Assembly (NCBI RefSeq): GCF_001263395.1
Contig: NZ_CP011786.1
Span: 1,054,001 to 1,118,000, forward strand
DNA: 64,000 nucleotides
Direction of reading: 5' to 3'
DNA from: Bifidobacterium actinocoloniiforme DSM 22766
Lineage (GTDB): Bacteria > Actinomycetota > Actinomycetes > Actinomycetales > Bifidobacteriaceae
The position numbers were made by a program, and so were the translations under genes. The notes beneath the pieces are model-generated. The model did no database searches and was not told where the DNA came from. It worked only from the letters and a program-made list of their open reading frames with translations. Shown one piece after another: positions 53,171 through 62,728 of this stretch (position 1 is its first letter; each line of letters begins with the position of its first letter).

Positions 53171-53851
53171 CTAACTGATGTACGAGATACGGGACGAGTG
53201 ACTCGCGAAGTCCTTGACGGTTTGAGCGGTCAGCGGTTTGTCCAAATCAAAGGCGTACATGGTCTTCCCTCTCTCTTCATCACAGCATTCGCTACATCCG
53301 CCGAGCACGCCCAAGCTGGCGAGCTTGTCCGCGATCGGTTTCACTTCGTCCTCGCATGTCTGGCCGGTGCCCGGCTCCTCGACGAGCAGGAAGGGCAGCA
53401 ACCCGCCAGGCTGGATGTCGAAGCCGTCCGCTTGGATCCGCCGGATCTCAATCGTGCCGCCACCGATCGAGCAACCGGACACGGTCACCTGGCGGCCGTC
53501 CTTGGTCATCTCCAAAATCGCGGTGTTAGGGTGCTTGATCGGGCTGTCACCCTGCTCCTCAACGAACCGGATGTCAATGCCCTGGCCGCGGGCGATGTCG
53601 ACCGCCTGCGGCACCCTGCTGTCGTCCGGCTCGAAGCCCAGCAGGCCCGAGACGATCGCATAATCCGTCCCGTGGCCCTTGTGGGTCTGCGCGAAGGATT
53701 CGTAGTATCGAATCACAGCCTTATCCGGCGGGCCACCGATGATGCTGTTGGCCGCCCTGCCGATAGCCACCGCGCCCGCGGTATGCGAGCTCGAAGGACC
53801 GATCATCACGGGGCCTATGATGTCGAACACGCTCTTGTAGTTCTGTGACAT
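53171..53851 (-). CDS. sdaAB: L-serine dehydratase, beta subunit
   Basis: 226 residues from ATG 53849-53851 (AAAGGA six bases upstream; an earlier in-frame ATG lies before this site). The family motif IGPVMIGPSSSHTAGAVAIGRAA opens the protein; GSHxx-like HKGHGTD and an unusual Cys-rich GGCSECCDEERG segment follow. Pairs with the alpha subunit; oxygen-sensitive in known members. Confidence 0.92.
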   Translation of the reverse strand: MSQNYKSVFDIIGPVMIGPSSSHTAGAVAIGRAANSIIGGPPDKAVIRYYESFAQTHKGHGTDYAIVSGLLGFEPDDSRVPQAVDIARGQGIDIRFVEEQGDSPIKHPNTAILEMTKDGRQVTVSGCSIGGGTIEIRRIQADGFDIQPGGLLPFLLVEEPGTGQTCEDEVKPIADKLASLGVLGGCSECCDEERGKTMYAFDLDKPLTAQTVKDFASHSSRISYIS

Positions 53852-54159
53852 CGCACGTCCTTTCACTGCCTAGCACTGCTTCAACACACCGCACGTCATG
53901 CCTGTAACCAGGCACTTCCTCCCAGGCAGGACGGACCCGGTACTGGCCCATGCCGCCGCTCGCCTTGTCACATTTCAGCCTGCTCCCTTGGAGACGGTGA
54001 TGATTGTCACACCATCATGAGACATCAATCACATCCTTAGCGTAAGCCTTTTCCATTACATCCGACTCCCGGGCGTTCCGCCCCCCTCCGAACCGCTTAC
54101 GTGCAGGAATCGTTGACGTTCAAGCCCTCCTGCTCCCTCAGCCCGCCCGAACGCGGAAA
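53852..54159. promoter_or_regulatory. Divergent promoter region of the serine operon and lipid kinase
   Basis: 308 bp without a gene. It contains an imperfect inverted repeat at 53999-54020 (GATGAT ... ATCATG around TTGTCACACC), followed by ATCAATCAC, that could bind a serine-responsive regulator. No T-box or glycine-riboswitch features are seen. Confidence 0.35.
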
Positions 54160-55260
54160 ATGGAGATCATGCCATTATCAGCGATCGTCGTCCTTGCCGG
54201 GGTGGTCTGCGTCATCGCGGCCTTGGCGGCTCTGGCGCTTTGGCTGCGCGCCCGCGCCCGCCGCCGGCTCGAGGCCAGCCTCCAGGCCAGGCACGATGAC
54301 GGTGACCGCGTCTCCTACGCTTTCGTGATCAACCCCTCCAAGCCCCAGGCCGAGCAGGCACGCGGACTGATCAAGGATTTCTGCGGGGCCAAGGGCCTGG
54401 ACGACGTGCGTTTCTACGACACCCAGCTCGACAAGGACGGCAAGGCCTGCGCGCTCCAAGCCGTGGACGAGGGCGCGGACATCGTGGTGGCGGTCGGCGG
54501 CGACGGCACGGTGCGCACGGTCGCGAGCGCCGTGGCCAGCACCGGCCACACCCTGGGCATCGTTCCAATCGGCACGGGCAACTTGTTCGCGCGCAATCTG
54601 AACATCCCAGTCGGCGACATGGACGCGGCCTTGGCTGTAGCCACCTCGCACGGCTCGCGCCTGGTCGACGTGGGCCGGATGAGGATCCTGGACTCATCCT
54701 CCCCTCAAACCAAGCACGCCTTCCTGATCATCGCGGGCATCGGCTTCGACGCGATGATGATAGACGACACGGACCCCAACCTGAAAAAGAGCATCTCCTG
54801 GCTGGCCTATTTCATCTCCGGCGCCAAGCACCTGTTCGCCGACAAATACCACGGCGACGTGACCATCCGCCAACCCGACGGGCGCTCCCAGACCAACAAG
54901 GACGTGGAGTTCCGCACCTTCATGGCCGGCAACTGCGGCGAGATCCCAGGTTTCTCGCTGATGCCAGACGCCTCCTTCGACGACGGGATACTGGACTTCG
55001 AGCTGATTGACACCTCCGGCGGGCTGATCGGCTGGGCCAACCTCTTCGGCGACGTGATGCACCAGACCATCACCCGCAAGCCCAACCAGAGCCCCCTGTC
55101 CACGAACTCCTCAATCGTGCAGGTGCAGGGCTCCAGCGCCAGCATACGGTTGAAGGAACCGGCCCTGGCCCAAGTGGACGGCGACATCCTGGGGCAGACC
55201 CAGCACATCGAGCTGACCGTGGACCATCAGGCCCTGTGCGTGCGGGTGCCGGTGGACTGA
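54160..55260 (+). CDS. Diacylglycerol kinase-family lipid kinase
   Basis: 366 residues: one N-terminal membrane helix with a following basic patch ([13 protein letters not shown]), then a DAGK catalytic domain. Seen: the nucleotide motif [26 protein letters not shown] and the later [11 protein letters not shown]. Phosphorylates diacylglycerol or a related lipid at the membrane. The start could be ATG 54160 or 54169 (GGAG before the latter). A disaggregated ribosome site makes the choice uncertain. Confidence 0.87.
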   Translation: MEIMPLSAIVVLAGVVCVIAALAALALWLRARARRRLEASLQARHDDGDRVSYAFVINPSKPQAEQARGLIKDFCGAKGLDDVRFYDTQLDKDGKACALQAVDEGADIVVAVGGDGTVRTVASAVASTGHTLGIVPIGTGNLFARNLNIPVGDMDAALAVATSHGSRLVDVGRMRILDSSSPQTKHAFLIIAGIGFDAMMIDDTDPNLKKSISWLAYFISGAKHLFADKYHGDVTIRQPDGRSQTNKDVEFRTFMAGNCGEIPGFSLMPDASFDDGILDFELIDTSGGLIGWANLFGDVMHQTITRKPNQSPLSTNSSIVQVQGSSASIRLKEPALAQVDGDILGQTQHIELTVDHQALCVRVPVD

Positions 55261-55387
55261 GGCATTGGCCGGGCGGCTTGCATGGCTGCTGAAACCACCG
55301 CTCCGCTTGGTTGAGCTGTGCATACTTGTGAGATTTCGTTGTGTATTGTGCGATTTTCGGTCACCCTCGCATGCGATAATAAGAGGC

Positions 55388-57064
55388 ATGGTTGCTATCA
55401 ATGCGGGACAGCCCGCCACCCCAGCAGATTTGATTGATGTCAACGAGGTCGTCGGCAAATATTACGACCTGGTCCCAGATACCGGCGAGGCCGCCCAGCG
55501 CGTCTCCTTTGGCACGTCCGGCCACCGCGGCTCCTCGCTGACCTCCTCCTTCAACGAGGCCCACATCGTCGCCATCTCCCAGGCCATCGCCGAGCAGCGG
55601 GCCAAGGAAGGCGTCACCGGACCGCTCTACCTGGGCCGTGACACCCATGCGCTCTCCCTGCCGGCATGGAAGACCGCCATCGAGGTGCTGGTCGCCAACG
55701 GCGTGCGAGTGCGCATCGACGCTCGCGACGACTACACGCCCACCCCCACCATCTCCCAAGCCATCCTGACCCACAACCGGGCCAAGGACGGCTCCCAGCG
55801 GTTCACTGGCGACGACCTGGCCGACGGCATCGTCGTCACGCCCTCCCATAACCCGCCCACCGACGGCGGTTTCAAATACGATCCGCCCACCGGCGGCCCA
55901 GCGCCCGAGTCCACCACCCAGGCCATAGCCAAGCGCGCCAACGAGCTCCTGGGCTCCTACCGCCAGGTCAAGCGCATCCCCTTCGAACAGGCGGTCAAGT
56001 CAGATTTGGTGGAGCGCTTCGACTACCGCGAGCACTACGTGTCCGACCTGAACAAGGTAATCGACTTTGACGCCATCCGCGCTTCGGGCGTGCGCCTGGG
56101 CATCGACCCCCTGGGCGGCGCTTCGGTCAACTATTGGCCGCTGATCAACGAACAATACGGCCTGAACATCGGCGTGCTGAACGAAGGCGTGGACCCCACC
56201 TGGCGGTTCATGACCATCGACCACGACGGCAAGATACGCATGGACCCCTCCTCCCCCTACGCCATGCGCGGCCTGGTGGAGCGGCTGGACGCCGGCGCCT
56301 GGGACTCCTACGACCTGGTGGGCGGCACCGACCCTGACGCCGACCGCCACGGCATCGTCTGCCCTGGATCGGGGGTCATGAACCCCAACCATTACATCGC
56401 CGTGTGCGTGGAATACCTCTTCTCCGGCCACCGGCCCGACTGGCCCTCCGAGTCTGGAGTAGGCAAGACCCTGGTCTCGTCCTCGCTGATTGACCGGGTG
56501 GCAGCCTCCATCGGCGCCAAGCTCGTGGAGGTGCCGGTCGGGTTCAAGTGGTTCGTGGACCCGCTTTTCAAGGGCCAAGTGGCCTTTGGCGGCGAGGAGA
56601 GCTCCGGCATGAGCTTCCTGCGCTTCGACGGCCACGTGTGGACCACTGACAAGGACGGGCTGATTCCCGACCTTCTGGCGGCCGAGATAACAGCCAAGAC
56701 CGGCAAGAACCCGGCCCAGCTGCACCAGTCCCAGGTGGAGCGCTTTGGCGAAAGCTGGTATCAGCGGGTCGATACGCCCACCAGCCTGGAGCAGAAAGCC
56801 AAGTTCGGCGCCCTGACCCCGGCGGACGTGACCGAGACCAAGCTGGCCGGACAGCCCATCACCGCCAAGCTGACCGAAGCGCCCGGCAACGGCGCCAAGA
56901 TCGGCGGCATCAAGGTGACCACGGCCGACAACTGGTTCGCTGCCCGCCCCTCCGGCACCGAGAACATCTACAAGGTCTACGCCGAATCCTTCGTCTCCCC
57001 GGATTCCCTGGCCCAAGTCCTCACCGAAGCCGACGAGGTGGTTGGCCAGGCCCTTTCTGACTGA
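55388..57064 (+). CDS. pgm: Phosphoglucomutase (alpha-D-glucose specific)
   Basis: 558 residues, interconverting glucose-1-P and glucose-6-P. Seen: [10 protein letters not shown], active-site serine loop [11 protein letters not shown] (about 150-160), metal loop [11 protein letters not shown], the sugar loop [10 protein letters not shown] and phosphate-binding [15 protein letters not shown]. The start MVAINAGQP (55388) fits the family N-terminus. Links glycogen and galactose metabolism (with GalE) to glycolysis. Confidence 0.95.
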   Translation: MVAINAGQPATPADLIDVNEVVGKYYDLVPDTGEAAQRVSFGTSGHRGSSLTSSFNEAHIVAISQAIAEQRAKEGVTGPLYLGRDTHALSLPAWKTAIEVLVANGVRVRIDARDDYTPTPTISQAILTHNRAKDGSQRFTGDDLADGIVVTPSHNPPTDGGFKYDPPTGGPAPESTTQAIAKRANELLGSYRQVKRIPFEQAVKSDLVERFDYREHYVSDLNKVIDFDAIRASGVRLGIDPLGGASVNYWPLINEQYGLNIGVLNEGVDPTWRFMTIDHDGKIRMDPSSPYAMRGLVERLDAGAWDSYDLVGGTDPDADRHGIVCPGSGVMNPNHYIAVCVEYLFSGHRPDWPSESGVGKTLVSSSLIDRVAASIGAKLVEVPVGFKWFVDPLFKGQVAFGGEESSGMSFLRFDGHVWTTDKDGLIPDLLAAEITAKTGKNPAQLHQSQVERFGESWYQRVDTPTSLEQKAKFGALTPADVTETKLAGQPITAKLTEAPGNGAKIGGIKVTTADNWFAARPSGTENIYKVYAESFVSPDSLAQVLTEADEVVGQALSD

Positions 57065-57077
57065 AAGCAGCGCAGGC

Positions 57078-57124
57078 AAAGCTGGAGGCCGCTTCCCCAG
57101 GCAGGGGTACGGCCTCCAGCTTTT
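57078..57124 (+). terminator. Terminator after pgm
   Basis: AAAGCTGGAGGCCG (57078-57091) pairs with CGGCCTCCAGCTTT, ending in TTTT; the loop holds a small CCCC/GGGG helix. Confidence 0.85.
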
Positions 57125-57150
57125 CAGGTGAACCATCTAAAGTAGAGGGT

Positions 57151-58221
57151 ATGACCGAAGATCAGATTGTCGTTTCCACCGACGGATCGGCCCTGGGCAA
57201 CCCGAATGGGCCTATGGGGTGGGGCTGGGTCGACCACCAGGGCGGTGGCCAGGACGCCGGCGGGGCCACCAATGGCACCAACCAGATTGGCGAGCTGTGC
57301 GCGGTTCTGCAAGCCCTGCGCGCCCACCCCGGCTCCATGCCGCTGACCATTCAAACCGATTCCCAATACGCGATCAACTGCTCCACCAAGTGGGTGGCAG
57401 GATGGAGGAAGAAGGGCTGGCGCAACGCCGCCGGCAAACCGGTCAAGAACCGGGCGCTGATCGAGGCGATCGACCAGGAGCTTCGCCAGCGCCAGGGACC
57501 GGTCAGGTTCTTCTGGGTCAAGGGCCACGCCGGCGAGCGCTTCAACGAGCAGGTCGACGACCTGGCACGCGGTTACGCCTCAGCCGCACGGGCCGGCACC
57601 AAGCGCTCCTACCTGCCTTTGGAGGGCTGGCAGTCCCTGCTGGCTTCCCCCTACACCAAGGGGCTCAAGATTTCCGAGGAGGTCCGCCTGCAACTTAAGG
57701 GGCAAGGCGTCGCCCCCCCCACAAGCGCAGTCAGCGCCGGGAGCGGCCAGCTGCCAACCGACGAAGCCGAGGTCGCGGGCGACGACGACCGTCCAGAGCG
57801 GCCCATGCCCATCCAGCAGCCGCTGGACGCGCAGACGGACCTGCCGGACGAGACCGAAATCTTGGATGACGAAGCCAGGACCGAGATTATAGAACCAGTG
57901 GGCGGCGCTGCAGGTCAAGCCGAGATTCAGGAATCTGACGACGACCAGGCCGAGACGGGCGAGGACGAAGCGGGCGAGGGCACCGAAAGCGCCGAACCAG
58001 CGCGCGGCCTGACCGCCTCCGGCGACTTGACCATCACCCCTCCCCCATCGAGCTCACCCTACTTCGCCGATAAAGCGCTCCACGTCTCGGGCTCAATCAC
58101 CTTCGAAGCGGACATCGACCAAAAGGGCCGGGTGCACATATCCGCCCCCTTCCGCTTGCACTCAATCACCGAGCGCGACACTGGCGACGGCGGCGAGCAA
58201 CTCGACAGCCCACAGTTTTAG
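57151..58221 (+). CDS. rnhA: Ribonuclease HI with a long acidic C-terminal extension
   Basis: 356 residues. Residues 1-145 form RNase HI with the catalytic set Asp11 (STDGSALG), Glu48 (GELCAV), Asp70 (QTDSQY) and Asp136 (QVDDLA). Removes RNA from RNA-DNA hybrids. The remaining 210 residues are unusual: a basic joining segment, a run dense in Asp/Glu (DETEILDDEARTEIIE ...) and a beta-like end (HVSGSITFEADIDQKGRVHI). An 8-C tract lies in the linker at 57713-57720. Role of the tail unknown. Confidence 0.82.
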   Translation: MTEDQIVVSTDGSALGNPNGPMGWGWVDHQGGGQDAGGATNGTNQIGELCAVLQALRAHPGSMPLTIQTDSQYAINCSTKWVAGWRKKGWRNAAGKPVKNRALIEAIDQELRQRQGPVRFFWVKGHAGERFNEQVDDLARGYASAARAGTKRSYLPLEGWQSLLASPYTKGLKISEEVRLQLKGQGVAPPTSAVSAGSGQLPTDEAEVAGDDDRPERPMPIQQPLDAQTDLPDETEILDDEARTEIIEPVGGAAGQAEIQESDDDQAETGEDEAGEGTESAEPARGLTASGDLTITPPPSSSPYFADKALHVSGSITFEADIDQKGRVHISAPFRLHSITERDTGDGGEQLDSPQF

Positions 58222-58283
58222 ACTAATTTAGATTCAGTCCAATACGGCAGAGCGCCAGTCCAGTGGCGCGTAAAGGAGATTGC

Positions 58284-58982
58284 ATGGATAAGGCACAGCA
58301 GGACGCGTTGAAAAAGGCTGCGGGCATTGAGGCCGCGAAGCTGGTGGAGGACGGCATGATCGCCGGCCTGGGCACCGGTTCGACCGTCCGCTTCCTGGTG
58401 GACGAGCTAGGCCGCCGTGTGCAGGAGGAGGGACTGCGCTTCACCGGCGTCACCACCTCCCGCCGCACCCAGGAGCAGGCCGAGGGCTACGGCATCACGA
58501 TCGTGGACGTGGACGACGTGGACCGCATCGACGTGACCATCGACGGCGCGGACGAGGTGGATAGGAACTTCAACGGAATCAAAGGCGGTGGCGCCGCCCT
58601 CCTCTGGGAGAAGATCGTGGCCACCAACTCCGATAAGATCGTCTGGATCGTGGACGAGTCCAAGGTGGTGGACACCATCGGCGCCTTCCCCCTGCCGGTC
58701 GAGGTCATCCCCTTCGGCGCCGGCCATGTCATCAAGCGTTTCGAGGACCGCGGCTACAAGCCCGTCCTGCGCAAGACCGCTGACGGCAAGGAGGTGCGCA
58801 CCGATGAGAACAACTTCGTGGTGGACCTGCACCTGGGACGCATCGACCACCCCCAGGACCTGGCCGAGGACCTGATCAACACGGTCGGCGTGGTCGAGCA
58901 CGGGCTCTTCCTCAACATGGTGGACACCGTCATCATCGGCGACCCCCACGGCCCCAGGATTCTGAGCAACTCCAACAAGTAG
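58284..58982 (+). CDS. rpiA: Ribose-5-phosphate isomerase A
   Basis: 232 residues; converts ribose-5-P and ribulose-5-P. Seen: [11 protein letters not shown], the active-site DGADEVD with the following [13 protein letters not shown], and the segment [31 protein letters not shown] sets the start. Feeds the pentose side of the bifid shunt if the organism is a bifidobacterium. Confidence 0.95.
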   Translation: MDKAQQDALKKAAGIEAAKLVEDGMIAGLGTGSTVRFLVDELGRRVQEEGLRFTGVTTSRRTQEQAEGYGITIVDVDDVDRIDVTIDGADEVDRNFNGIKGGGAALLWEKIVATNSDKIVWIVDESKVVDTIGAFPLPVEVIPFGAGHVIKRFEDRGYKPVLRKTADGKEVRTDENNFVVDLHLGRIDHPQDLAEDLINTVGVVEHGLFLNMVDTVIIGDPHGPRILSNSNK

Positions 58983-58995
58983 GCTTTAACACCAG

Positions 58996-59035
58996 GCGAG
59001 CGCCCCACCGACCATCCGACGGGCGGGGCGCTCGC
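58996..59035 (+). terminator. Terminator after rpiA
   Basis: GCGAGCGCCCC (58996-59006) pairs with GGGGCGCTCGC (59025-59035), then TTATT. An 11-bp stem. Confidence 0.75.
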
Positions 59036-59114
59036 TTATTGCTACCGCGCGGCAGGTGGAGCATCGACCCGACAACGATTCCCAGCGGGCCGTAGGCCGT
59101 CGGACGCACTGCGG

Positions 59115-59507
59115 TCAGTAGCCGGCATCAGCCTTGATCCCATGCTTGGCGTTGAACGCCTTGGCATCCTTGTCGGCTTTGATGCCTCCTACAACCAACA
59201 GCAACCAAAGCGCAAGCATCAAGAGCATCAGCAAAGCAAAGGCCCAGTCAGCGATCCTCATCACGCTGTGGACCGCCAGGCACCCGGCGACGACCACCAG
59301 CGCGGACAAACCCGAGAGCATGGCCATGCCCAGAAAGACCGCCGCATACCTGTGGTGGACGTACTCCCAGGTCTCGTCGGAAGCCATGATGGCCGGGGTG
59401 CGCAGACCCGCCGCGGAGTTGCGCGTCAAACGACCCTTCCTGGCACCCATATACATCCAGCCCGCCAGAGCCGCTACCGCCGTGAAAAGAACCGCCACAA
59501 TGACCAT
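59115..59507 (-). CDS. SdpI-family membrane protein
   Basis: 130 residues from MVIVAVLFTA (GAGGAGG five bases upstream). Three to four helices: one at the N-terminus, then after the polar motif NSAAGLRTPAIMASDETWEYVHHRYA two or three more, ending in a charged tail (GIKADKDAKAFNAKHG). That motif is the mark of the SdpI family, whose Bacillus member is an immunity protein to a toxin. No sdpC-like toxin gene is near, so its role here is open. Confidence 0.75.
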   Translation of the reverse strand: MVIVAVLFTAVAALAGWMYMGARKGRLTRNSAAGLRTPAIMASDETWEYVHHRYAAVFLGMAMLSGLSALVVVAGCLAVHSVMRIADWAFALLMLLMLALWLLLVVGGIKADKDAKAFNAKHGIKADAGY

Positions 59508-59556
59508 TGCTACCTCCTCGCCCCGATTTGCGGGCACTCCCCTGTACCGCCAGCGG

Positions 59557-60063
59557 TCAGTCCAAGGCTTCCACGGCTTGGCGGGCGGCCTGGTAGTCGG
59601 GCTCGTCATGGACCTCGGCCACCTGCTGGGTGTAAGCCACCTTTCCTCCCCGATCGATGACGACCACGCATCGGGAGAGCAGACCCTGCATTGGACCCTC
59701 AGCAATGGTCACCCCGTAGTCCTGGCCGAAGCTTGAGCGGAAGGCCGACGCCGCCTGGGCGTCCTTGATGCCCTCGGCCCCGCAGAAGCGACCAAGCGCG
59801 AAGGGCAGATCCATGGAGACGCACAGGACCGAAGCGTCATCCAGCTCCTGGGCCATCTGGTTGAACTTGCGCACCGACATGGAGCACACACCGGTGTCCA
59901 AGGAAGGGAAGATGCTGAGGATCAGCTTGCGGCCAGTGAAGGAGGAGGAGACGACATCATTCAAATCCTCACCAGCCAGGGTGAAGGCCGGGGCCGGGCC
60001 GCCGACCTCGGGGAGGGTTCCTACCGTTGCTGTGGGAGTGCCACCTACTTGTATTTGTGCCAT
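59557..60063 (-). CDS. tpx: Thiol peroxidase Tpx
   Basis: 168 residues from MAQIQVGGTP. The peroxidatic Cys lies in SIFPSLDTGVCSMS, and the second Cys in FCGAEGIKDA. Uses thioredoxin to reduce hydrogen and organic peroxides. Cytosolic. The SdpI gene follows 50 bp downstream on the same strand. Confidence 0.92.
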   Translation of the reverse strand: MAQIQVGGTPTATVGTLPEVGGPAPAFTLAGEDLNDVVSSSFTGRKLILSIFPSLDTGVCSMSVRKFNQMAQELDDASVLCVSMDLPFALGRFCGAEGIKDAQAASAFRSSFGQDYGVTIAEGPMQGLLSRCVVVIDRGGKVAYTQQVAEVHDEPDYQAARQAVEALD

Positions 60064-60136
60064 GAAACTATCATCGCACACAAACCGTCCCCACGCAGCA
60101 CCCCGCTTCAGTGGACTGCGACAATGGACGACCATG

Positions 60137-60169
60137 AAAAAAGGCCAGCGCCGTAACGACACTGACCTT
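60137..60169 (-). terminator. Terminator after the bS22 gene
   Basis: On the minus strand a 13-bp stem (with G-U pairs) around loop TTA, followed by TTTTTT. Strong intrinsic terminator ahead of tpx. Confidence 0.75.
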
Positions 60170-60258
60170 CATGCACCCTGCTCGACCCATGCGCCGGAAC
60201 TCCCTGGGGAGCAATCCAGCCATACGGCTCGGGGGCTTCACGAACCGTGGGAGCGCTA

Positions 60259-60348
60259 CTACTTGCGCTGGTGGCGGGTCTTACGCAGCATTTTGCGGTG
60301 CTTCTTCTTGCTCATACGCTTGCGGCGCTTCTTGATGACAGACCCCAT
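60259..60348 (-). CDS. bS22-type small basic ribosomal protein (AURKAIP1/COX24 domain)
   Basis: A 29-residue, strongly basic frame: MGSVIKKRRKRMSKKKHRK then MLRKTRHQRK and TAG. GGAGG lies five bases before the ATG (60346-60348). It matches the mycobacterial bS22 / AURKAIP1-COX24 family of mini-proteins bound to the small subunit near the decoding centre. A strong terminator follows. Confidence 0.9.
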   Translation of the reverse strand: MGSVIKKRRKRMSKKKHRKMLRKTRHQRK

Positions 60349-60419
60349 CCGAGCCTCCGTTCCTTAACATCTGATGGTAAGTGTGCAACTCGCCCTATAA
60401 TACACCGGTTCAGGGACCT

Positions 60420-61064
60420 TTATAGGGGGAAAGCCTGGTAGAAGGCGTCAACCGAGGCCTTGGGCCCCTCGGCTTGGAAGATCGCCGTGGCGTTGCGCCA
60501 CACGACGACTGCCCTCTTGGCGTCCCCGTCAACCTCATGCTCACTGTATGATCCGGTGGCTTTGCCGGAGACCTTGACCTTGCCCGAAGCCAGCTCTTTA
60601 CCATGCTGGGCGGCGGCCAGGGCCTCGTACTGCTTGCTGGCGTCCTCCTCCTGGCTCCACTGGGCCACGCGGAGGGTCACATCCTTCGCGGCGGCACCAG
60701 TCGAGTAGGTCAACTGATACTCCTCCAGCGGCGATGCGGACTGCCAGTCCGCGGCCGCCTGGGCATTGAGACGGGCGAAGGCCCCGACCGAATCCGGCAT
60801 GGCCTTGAGCAGGTCGGAAGCGCCCTGGGGCAAAGGCTGGGCCTTAATGGTCGGTTGAGTCTGCGAGGGTGCGACATCGCCACCCGTCGAGGAGCTGGCG
60901 GCGGGCACAGCGGTGGAACTTCGGGGCGCCCAGTGGGGCCACACGAAAGCGGAGAAGAGGACCAGGATCACGATGACGGCGGCACCGATGACCACGCTTA
61001 AGCGGCGGCGGCGGACGGCTGCCGTCTGGCTTTGCGGTTTAACCTCAGGCTTGTTTTCAGGCAT
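60420..61064 (-). CDS. Membrane-anchored protein of unknown function
   Basis: 214 residues. A basic N-terminus (PQSQTAAVRRRRLS), one helix (VVIGAAVIVILVLFSAFVW), a Ser/Thr/Ala linker and an extracytoplasmic domain of about 140 residues with alternating strands and helices. No Cys lipobox, catalytic motif or known domain recognised. Divergent from radA. Confidence 0.6.
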   Translation of the reverse strand: MPENKPEVKPQSQTAAVRRRRLSVVIGAAVIVILVLFSAFVWPHWAPRSSTAVPAASSSTGGDVAPSQTQPTIKAQPLPQGASDLLKAMPDSVGAFARLNAQAAADWQSASPLEEYQLTYSTGAAAKDVTLRVAQWSQEEDASKQYEALAAAQHGKELASGKVKVSGKATGSYSEHEVDGDAKRAVVVWRNATAIFQAEGPKASVDAFYQAFPL

Positions 61065-61250
61065 ACTCCGATTCTCTCACAAGGGCTTTGAACGGCTCGT
61101 GTAGGGTCCGCGAAAACTTGCATGAAAAAGGACCGGCCACCATCGGCGCGCACGCTTGGTCCAGGGCTGGTCAGGCGATGCCGTCAAGGGCCTTGCGCCG
61201 GCGATGAAGGGCCTGCCGCCTTGTCCTTCAAGACCGATAGCGTCACAAAT

Positions 61251-62660
61251 ATGGCGAAAAGCGCAACGCAGTATGTATGCACCGAATGCGGCTGGACCGG
61301 AGCCAAGTGGTTCGGCCGCTGCCCGGAGTGCGGTCAGTGGGGCACGATCGAGGAGTTCCATGAGGCCCGGCCCGGCAAGACGCGCTCGCCCGGCGCTTCC
61401 AATTCGAGCGGCCGGCGAACCCAGGCGTCGGTCCTGTCCGCCGAGGCCCAGGCCCAGCCCATCAGTCAGGTGGGGTCAGAGTCGGTGGAGCGCGTACCTA
61501 CCGGTTTTGAGGAGTTCGACCGCGTGCTGGGCGGCGGCGTGGTTCCCGGTTCGGTGATGCTGGTGGCCGGCGAACCCGGCATCGGCAAATCGACCCTCCT
61601 CTTGGAGACGGCCGGCAATGTGGCCCGCAGCCAGCCCGGCAGCGTGCTCTACATCTCCGGCGAGGAGTCCCAGGCCCAGGTGCGGATGCGAGCCTCCCGG
61701 GTGGGCGCCATCGACGATTCCCTGCTCCTGGCGGCCACCACCGACCTGGGCACGGTCCTGGGCCTGATCGAGCAGACCAAGCCCTCCCTGGCCATCGTGG
61801 ATTCGGCCCAGACCATCACCTCTCAGGACGTGGACGGCATCTCCGGCGGCTCCACCCAGGTCCGCGAGGTAGCTTCCGCCCTGATTGATTTGGCCAAAAC
61901 GTACGATATTCCAGTCATGCTGGTAGGGCATGTCACTAAAGACGGCGCCATCGCCGGTCCGCGCACGCTAGAGCACCTGGTGGATGTGGTCTGCCAGTTC
62001 GAGGGCGACTCCCAGACGGCCCTGCGCATGCTCCACGCGGCCAAGAACCGCTTCGGCCCCACCGACGAGGTGGGCTGTTTCGACATGAGCGGCCAAGGCA
62101 TCGAGGAGGTCAAGGACCCGGCCAGGCTCTTCCTGTCCGCCTCAGAGGCCCCAGTCGAAGGCACCTGCGTCACATTCACCCTTGACGGCCACCGCAGCCT
62201 ACCCATCGAAATCCAGGCGCTGGTCACCGCGTCAGTCCTGCCCACCCCCCGCCGCAACGCCAATGGCATCGACGCTAACCGACTGGCCATGCTGGCCGCA
62301 GTGCTCTACCGGCATGGCAAGGTGAACCTGCTCACCCGCGATTTGTATGTGTCCACAATCGCCGGTGGCCTGGCCAAGGAGCCCGGCTGCGACCTGGCCG
62401 TAGCGGCCGCCCTGGCTTCGGCCAACTCGGCCAAGCCGATCGCCAAGACCACCTGCGCCATCGGTGAAATCTCCCTGACCGGCCAAGTGCGCCCGGTCCC
62501 CCAGCTGGCCCACCGCTTGAGTGAGGCGGCCCGCCTGGGCTTCACCCGCGCCGTCGTCCCCGTCCACCGGGGCGGCCGCGCGACCAAGCCCTCCGCCGGT
62601 TTAGAGGTCATCGAAGTCTCCACCTTGGCCGACGCCTTGGAAGCCCTAGGCGCGCGTTAA
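61251..62660 (+). CDS. radA: DNA repair protein RadA (Sms)
   Basis: 469 residues. Four-Cys zinc finger CTECGWTGAKWFGRCPECGQW at the N-terminus, RecA-like core with Walker A GEPGIGKSTLL, the RadA-specific KNRFG motif, and a C-terminal Lon-like fold. Works in recombinational repair and branch migration. I start at MAKSATQYV by family; no Shine-Dalgarno sequence is seen before this ATG, so translation may be leaderless. Confidence 0.93.
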   Translation: MAKSATQYVCTECGWTGAKWFGRCPECGQWGTIEEFHEARPGKTRSPGASNSSGRRTQASVLSAEAQAQPISQVGSESVERVPTGFEEFDRVLGGGVVPGSVMLVAGEPGIGKSTLLLETAGNVARSQPGSVLYISGEESQAQVRMRASRVGAIDDSLLLAATTDLGTVLGLIEQTKPSLAIVDSAQTITSQDVDGISGGSTQVREVASALIDLAKTYDIPVMLVGHVTKDGAIAGPRTLEHLVDVVCQFEGDSQTALRMLHAAKNRFGPTDEVGCFDMSGQGIEEVKDPARLFLSASEAPVEGTCVTFTLDGHRSLPIEIQALVTASVLPTPRRNANGIDANRLAMLAAVLYRHGKVNLLTRDLYVSTIAGGLAKEPGCDLAVAAALASANSAKPIAKTTCAIGEISLTGQVRPVPQLAHRLSEAARLGFTRAVVPVHRGGRATKPSAGLEVIEVSTLADALEALGAR

Positions 62661-62728
62661 GCAGTCCCAGGCGTAACGTCCAATGAAGGAACCCACCGCA
62701 AGAACCCCACACGAAAGGAAACCCGCAC

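Noticed and set aside
53852-54159. Glycine or T-box riboswitch before the serine operon
   Set aside because: No conserved core motifs, specifier stem or T-box sequence recognised.
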